64,000 nucleotides of DNA, taken from RUG572 sp964386385. GTDB lineage: Bacteria > Verrucomicrobiota > Kiritimatiellia > RFP12 > UBA1067. Location: assembly GCA_964386385.1 (NCBI GenBank), contig CAYLRN010000015.1:4573-68572 (forward strand), given 5' to 3'. Position 1 is the first letter of the stretch, and each line of letters begins with the position of its first letter. The notes under the pieces are model-generated. The model searched no databases. It saw only the letters and a program-made list of their open reading frames with translations, and was not told the DNA's origin. Of the stretch, positions 59,985-64,000 are shown piece after piece. The position numbers were made by a program, and so were the translations under genes.

Positions 59985-61286
59985 TTATAGCACAATCGCC
60001 CTGCGCATTGCGAAGATTGTCGCGACTGTGGCGACGAGAATCGCAAGGCATCCCATCGCCCATCCCGGAAGCCCCAGCGCCAGCGAAAGCGCGAGGACGG
60101 CGGTCAGCGTGACGAGGTACGTCAGCTGCCCTGCGAGGACGGCCTTCGGGCGCTTCATCCACGCCGCGCGGCCCTCCATGAGGCCGCGGACGCACTGGAG
60201 GACCGGCCACGCCGCATACCCCGCCATCACGGCGCGCGCCATCCAGACATCCTCCGCCGGCAGATTCTGGACGACGTGGAAGTACCATTCGCCGCATCCC
60301 GGCAGAATCGCGAGGAGCGGGACGAACCCCAGGACCAGCCCCGCGCAGACGGCATAGCGCACCATCCTTGAATCCCCTTCGTACTCCGGCGGGAACTGTA
60401 TCGCCACAGGCTGCATCCGCAGCGCGGCGTACCCCACCGGATTCGCAAGCCCGATCGTCACGTAGTGCACGCCCAGCATCGCCATCGCGTCCGCCGAACG
60501 CCCCACGAACACGGCCACCATTATCGGCGACGTCGCGAGCAGGAAGGCGCCGAGCGAAAGCGGCCACGTGAAGTGGAACTGCCCGGAGGCGGAACAGTCC
60601 GCCTCTGAGACGGCCGGCGGCGCCGCGGCGGACTCGAGTTCGCGAACGTACTTCCGCGCATACGCGGCCGTCATCAGCCATTCGACGAAGCACGGAACGG
60701 TAGTCGCGGCAAGCCCCCACGCCCAGCCCGTCCATCCCAAGTGGATGAAGAGGTACGGCGCGGCGGCGGTCAGCGCGATGCGCACGGTCGTGGCGACGTT
60801 CGCCTCTCCGCTTGCGCGCGCGTTGAAGAGGATGACGAGCGGGACGTTGCGCAGGAAGAATGCGGCCTGCATGAAGGCGCCCCAGAGAAGCGTCTTGCGT
60901 CCGACCTCCGCGAACTCGGCGGGGAGGTGGAGAAGGCGGGAGAACACGAGCGCGTCGAACGGCGGCATGGCCATCAGGCACTGGACGGCGAGAAGGGCCG
61001 CCATCATGACGGCGTTCAGGCTGCGGAATGAGCGGTAGCCGGCAGGGGTCTTCGCGAAGACCATGCCGGTGGCGACCATGCCGCCTGCGAGAGAGCCGAT
61101 CATGAACATGACCGACTGCCCCTGCGCAAAGGCGGTGAGCTCGCCCACGCCAAGGCGTCCGTGCGAGACGATGGATGCCACGAGGGGGTACGTGAGCGAC
61201 TGGGAAAAGGCCTGCATAAGCAGGGGAACGTAGAAGCGCGTGGCACGCGCCGGCGTGAAGCCGCCATATCTGTCTTCGTGCGTCAT
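59985..61286 (-). CDS. MATE/polysaccharide-flippase-like membrane protein
   Basis: 433 residues with about 12 membrane helices. RFYVPLLMQAFSQSLTYPLV and LANPVGYAALRMQP fit the MATE/MOP superfamily. No substrate clue except position next to a rhamnosidase, so it may export or flip a glycan or related compound. Promoter -10 at 61315-61320. Confidence 0.75.
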   Translation of the reverse strand: MTHEDRYGGFTPARATRFYVPLLMQAFSQSLTYPLVASIVSHGRLGVGELTAFAQGQSVMFMIGSLAGGMVATGMVFAKTPAGYRSFRSLNAVMMAALLAVQCLMAMPPFDALVFSRLLHLPAEFAEVGRKTLLWGAFMQAAFFLRNVPLVILFNARASGEANVATTVRIALTAAAPYLFIHLGWTGWAWGLAATTVPCFVEWLMTAAYARKYVRELESAAAPPAVSEADCSASGQFHFTWPLSLGAFLLATSPIMVAVFVGRSADAMAMLGVHYVTIGLANPVGYAALRMQPVAIQFPPEYEGDSRMVRYAVCAGLVLGFVPLLAILPGCGEWYFHVVQNLPAEDVWMARAVMAGYAAWPVLQCVRGLMEGRAAWMKRPKAVLAGQLTYLVTLTAVLALSLALGLPGWAMGCLAILVATVATIFAMRRAIVL

Positions 61287-61314
61287 GTCTGAAAACCTGT
61301 CTGCAAGGGCGCAT

Positions 61315-61320
61315 ATTCTA
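61315..61320 (-). promoter_or_regulatory. -10 of the flippase-like gene
   Basis: TGGTAGAAT with discriminator ATGCGCC on the minus strand, 28 nt before the start codon. Confidence 0.5.
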
Positions 61321-61506
61321 CCACAGCCGAGTGAATTCCAACCCATGTGGGTCAATTTTCTGAAGCCGTTTCCGAGCGGTCCCGGACGCGGGACTGTCTC
61401 CGTGTGGCGTCCGCCGCAGCGGAGCCATGGCGGCTCATGGAGACATATGCCGCGAAATTCGCAGGAACGTGGAAATATAGACGCAGAATGCGCCCTTTAC
61501 TCATTA

Positions 61507-61617
61507 TTGCCCATAATATCGATTATTTGGTATGATTGTCGCGCCGTGAATCGTGCAACATAGGCGGAACACTTGAAAATGCGCCGCGCCCCTTTGTCTG
61601 CGGGCTTTCGGCGCGTT
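61507..61617 (+). ncRNA. Candidate small RNA with own promoter and terminator-like hairpin
   Basis: -35 TTGCCC (61507-61512), 18-bp spacer, extended -10 TGGTATGAT (61531-61536), GC-rich discriminator. About 40 nt downstream a hairpin GCGCCG...GCCC/GGGC...CGGCGC (61581-61614) ends in GTTT. The only coding potential is a 5-codon ORF. Transcript would be about 70 nt. No homologue recognised. Confidence 0.35.
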
Positions 61618-61912
61618 TAACCGTTGCCACGTTTGCAACGTTTGTCGCGCAACGCAACAGCGCAGACACCGCACACTATACCGCACACTTCGGAAAGAAA
61701 ACGGCGGGCAAGGAACCACCCTCGCCCGCCGTCCGCCGCAAGGGAACCACCCCCATTGGCGAACCAAAACAGAAACCCCAAACCGAAAGCCGCCGAAGCG
61801 AACAATCGACTGGTGCTTCAGTCGTTGCGTATTGTACCAAATGCCCCCTGCGCCGACAAGGGCGAAAACAGCCCTGCATGAAAAAAAGGGGGGGGGGGCG
61901 CATCTGCGTAAT
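61618..61912. other. Non-coding gap with an A7G11 tract
   Basis: No convincing gene on either strand. Contains seven A and eleven G in a row (61881-61898). The nearest gene ends just after it (61913). Confidence 0.6.
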
Positions 61913-62284
61913 TTACCGCAGTGCATTCCGGCGTGACGCGCAGAGCGGCGTTACCGTCGCCTCGACGGTCTTCATGGAACGCGTCGTGCACATGCCGAAC
62001 CACGAGTTCGTCTCGGCGGAGGAGTACTTCACCGTCATCTCCGCGTCCTTCGCCACTCCCAGGCGGAAGCCCGACAGGTAGTTGAAGACCGTCAGGTCCG
62101 CCGCGCCGTCCGTGGCGGGGACGGAGAGGCCGACCGCGAGGTCGGTCCCCTCCACCACCTTCGCGCCCCTGTACACGCATCCGTGCAGAAGGGCCAGCGC
62201 CGCCACGACGGCGCAGAATCCGACGAAAAACGCAATCTCCGCCGTCCATCCGCCGCAGGCGCCGTTTTCGCTTCTCTGTTCCAT
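61913..62284 (-). CDS. Small membrane protein, prophage-type
   Basis: 123 residues, one membrane helix near residues 15-35 ending in a cysteine (LALLHGC), then a beta-like body (FNYLSGFRLGV). The ATG at 62284 lies 7 nt after GGAGG; another ATG two codons earlier is too close. No recognised family; size and setting fit a phage lysis or virion accessory gene. Confidence 0.55.
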   Translation of the reverse strand: MEQRSENGACGGWTAEIAFFVGFCAVVAALALLHGCVYRGAKVVEGTDLAVGLSVPATDGAADLTVFNYLSGFRLGVAKDAEMTVKYSSAETNSWFGMCTTRSMKTVEATVTPLCASRRNALR

Positions 62285-62356
62285 TGGCATCCTCCGGTAG
62301 GCCCCGTCCGCCGTGGGGGAAGTTAACCACGACCCTCGGCGGACGGAGCGGAATCT

Positions 62357-62662
62357 TCAGCCGAAAATCCTGTCCACGAGCGATTCCACGACCGCGTCGG
62401 AGACGTACCTGTCGACGAACGCGTCGCAGGCCGCGTCCACGGCGGCGAGCTCCGCGTCGTCGGTGATGCGCCCGTCGTCCGCGAACGCGGCGAGGTAGGC
62501 CGCCGTCACCTCCGCGACGTCGTTCCCCACGGCCACGACCTTCGCCTTGCCGTCGGAGAGCGCGACGCGCTCCTTCAGCGCGGCGTTCGCGGAGTGCACC
62601 GCGCCCTTGAGCGCGTCCGCCGTGACGTATCTCTTCACAAACCATTTCACCAGTGTCTTCAT
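62357..62662 (-). CDS. Small Ala/Val/Asp-rich helical protein
   Basis: 101 residues, mainly helical (KGAVHSANAALKERVAL). Start ATG after GAAAGGAAAGAGG. No known domain. Part of the compact minus-strand run at the right edge. Confidence 0.55.
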   Translation of the reverse strand: MKTLVKWFVKRYVTADALKGAVHSANAALKERVALSDGKAKVVAVGNDVAEVTAAYLAAFADDGRITDDAELAAVDAACDAFVDRYVSDAVVESLVDRIFG

Positions 62663-62738
62663 TGCCTCTTTCCTTTCGTGTTTGCAGAACTCTGATTTGA
62701 AGTTCTGAAATTCCGCCTTGCGTTCCCGAACTTCCGCT

Positions 62739-63062
62739 TCACCTCTGCGACGCGGGCGCGGACGCCGCCGCCCGCGTGACGGCGTTGAAGCCCTGCTGCC
62801 CGACCGCGCCGTAGACGAGCGCGAACACGGACACCGTCACGATGAATATCAGAGACGCGATAAGGACGCGCACGAGCGAGGTGGCGGACGCGGACAGCCG
62901 GTCAAGTGACGCGTACAGGCGCTCCACGGACGAGAAGAGCGTCTTCAGCCGCTCGTCCGTCCGGTTGTGGTAGGCGGTCATGTCCGTCTTCACCTCCGCC
63001 ACGGAATCCTTGACCTCCTCGACCTTGTGCTCCAGGTCGTCGAAGTGCATCCTGTCGCACAT
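62739..63062 (-). CDS. Coiled-coil membrane protein, holin/XhlA-like
   Basis: 107 residues: a coiled coil (HKVEEVKDSVAEVKTDM) followed by one membrane helix near 65-88. This layout resembles haemolysin XhlA-type phage membrane proteins, but the similarity is only structural. ATG follows GGAGGGG, which overlaps the upstream stop region. Confidence 0.6.
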   Translation of the reverse strand: MCDRMHFDDLEHKVEEVKDSVAEVKTDMTAYHNRTDERLKTLFSSVERLYASLDRLSASATSLVRVLIASLIFIVTVSVFALVYGAVGQQGFNAVTRAAASAPASQR

Positions 63063-63064
63063 GG

Positions 63065-63691
63065 TCAGTCCCCTCCCGTCTGCGGCGTCACGACGACGTC
63101 CACCACGTTCGTGGCCGCCGACGATTCAAGCCTTGCGAGCCGCGTCCGGCAGTCCTCCGCGCCGACGACGGCGCGGGCGAACGCGAGACGCTGCGCCGCG
63201 TCCGTCCCGACGCCCTGCGCAACCACCGCCTCCCAGGCCGCAAGCTGCGATTCAAGCGCGGCCTTCGTCCGCGCCGCCGCGTCCTTCCTCTTCGCGATCA
63301 GGGCCGCCGTTTCGGCGGGCGTGAGGACCCGCCGCGCCGCCCCCGTCTCCGAGTGGACGTAGCCGTCCGCGAAGACGTCCACGCGGACCGGCGTGACCGC
63401 CGCCCCGTTCGTCACGGCGCGGAACGTGGACGACGCAACCGCGCCGTGCCAGTCCCTGCGCCCCGAAGCCGTCTCCATGTCCCGCCAGTAGCGGCGGTTC
63501 AGCAGCCCCAGCGCGTCCACGAGGTCCGCCTCCGTCCAGAGGTTCGTCGTGCCGTCCGACTTCAGCGTGGCGACGACGTTGGTGATTCCGTCCCACAGGC
63601 CGCCCGCGACGAGCGGAAGCGCCATCGCCAGGAGCGCCGCCGCGAGGGCGGGGCGTCTGCCGGCGCGCTCAATGCGTCTCGATCTGTCCAT
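63065..63691 (-). CDS. Secreted or membrane-anchored unknown protein
   Basis: 208 residues with an N-terminal hydrophobic segment (ALAAALLAMALPLVAGG) and then helical, Ala-rich sequence (RTKAALESQLAAWEA). ATG overlaps the preceding stop in another frame and follows GGAAAGG. Ends 3 bp before the next start. Unknown; phage-type by context. Confidence 0.6.
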   Translation of the reverse strand: MDRSRRIERAGRRPALAAALLAMALPLVAGGLWDGITNVVATLKSDGTTNLWTEADLVDALGLLNRRYWRDMETASGRRDWHGAVASSTFRAVTNGAAVTPVRVDVFADGYVHSETGAARRVLTPAETAALIAKRKDAAARTKAALESQLAAWEAVVAQGVGTDAAQRLAFARAVVGAEDCRTRLARLESSAATNVVDVVVTPQTGGD

Positions 63692-63854
63692 TGCGTTTTC
63701 CTTTCCGTTCGAGCTTCGCGAGCGCCTCGTCGACGCGGAGCGAGTTCTGCGCGAAGAGGAGCGCGTCGAACTCCTCCGCCGACAGGAACTCCCCGTCGGC
63801 CATGTGGAGCTGCAGCAGCCCCTCGATCGCGTCCATCGCCCGCGCCCGCGTCAC
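63669..63854 (-). CDS. Small protein in the prophage-like run
   Basis: 61 residues (MDAIEGLLQLHMADGEFLSA and FDALLFAQNSLR). Start chosen at GTG 63854, about 10 nt after GGAGGGG; an internal ATG at 63836 is the alternative. Likely a phage-type accessory gene. Confidence 0.5.
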   Translation of the reverse strand: MTRARAMDAIEGLLQLHMADGEFLSAEEFDALLFAQNSLRVDEALAKLERKGKRNGQIETH

Positions 63855-63870
63855 TCCGCGCCCCCCTCCG

Positions 63871-64000
63871 TCATTCCGCCGTCTCCACGCAGGGCGACGT
63901 CTCCACGCCGTCACTCAACGCGAACGAGCGCCAGGGCGGCCACTTCAGCTCGTGCGGCTCCGGGATCTCGTTCCCCTCGAGCAGCACCTTGGCGCCGGAC
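63871..64000 (-). CDS. C-terminal end of a gene entering from the right edge
   Basis: 42 codons ending in TGA at 63871: KVLLEGNEIPEPHELKWPP, then RSFALSDGVETSPCVETAE. Similar in style to tail-associated phage proteins, but too short to assign. Confidence 0.5.
   Translation of the reverse strand, partial: SGAKVLLEGNEIPEPHELKWPPWRSFALSDGVETSPCVETAE

Noticed and set aside
61536..62081. 181-codon plus-strand frame across the G11 tract
   Set aside because: Low-complexity composition and antisense to the first phage-type gene; no ribosome site.

Overview
High-GC bacterial chromosome segment. Secreted enzymes behind twin-arginine-like or hydrophobic leaders (two Gfo/Idh/MocA oxidoreductases, a TIM-barrel sugar isomerase-like protein), right-handed beta-helix surface proteins, a rhamnosidase and a GH2-like enzyme, together with AAA-ATPase/PD-(D/E)XK genes, suggest a gut-type Verrucomicrobiota bacterium, most likely of the Kiritimatiellae. 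This placement is inference; no rRNA gene is present.

Layout. 1-4.6 kb: a lipoprotein gene running off the left edge and an overlapping operon of an unknown protein, a TatD hydrolase and an SNF2 helicase. 4.7-14.9 kb: a restriction-modification island on the minus strand with four C5-cytosine methyltransferases and three restriction endonucleases (one with a D...EVK site, one NotI-like, one EcoRII-like). Two of the methyltransferases carry the same N-terminal module of about 165 residues, almost identical at DNA level. A truncated third copy is a separate leader ORF overlapping the start of a third methyltransferase. 14.9-15.4 kb: promoter and two copies of a perfect palindrome. 15.4-24.4 kb: housekeeping genes (glyQS, hemW, an M50-like protease, ftsB-like) and a plus-strand run of two lipoproteins, hisC, paaK, an ACT protein and thrC. 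24.4-33 kb: octamer repeats, a sugar-isomerase-like protein, a TolB-like protein, an AAA-ATPase and a very large GH2-like enzyme. 33-46 kb: CBS-pyrophosphatase, RluA-type synthase, murA, tRNA-Gln, a TorF-like porin, coaC, gltX, pflA, a U32 protein, an MFS transporter, an oxidoreductase, an S1 protein and tRNA-Pro. 46-61 kb: a minus-strand block for carbohydrate processing (two beta-helix proteins, glycoside-hydrolase-like protein, rhamnosidase, oxidoreductase) with a polyferredoxin/aldo-keto reductase pair and a MATE-like exporter. 61.9-64 kb: tightly packed small genes that look like the edge of a prophage.

How it works together. In the RM island the host is protected by four methyltransferases whose operons start with related promoter/5-prime leader sequences. 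The two in-frame modules sit in one four-gene operon (methyltransferase, NotI-like nuclease, methyltransferase, nuclease). Many housekeeping promoters share an extended -10 (TGnTATAAT) and a GC-rich discriminator, and several place the start codon 6-7 nt after the -10, which implies leaderless mRNAs. Start codons were chosen from visible Shine-Dalgarno sequences, ATGA overlaps or such leaderless promoters. Identities quoted were counted by eye.
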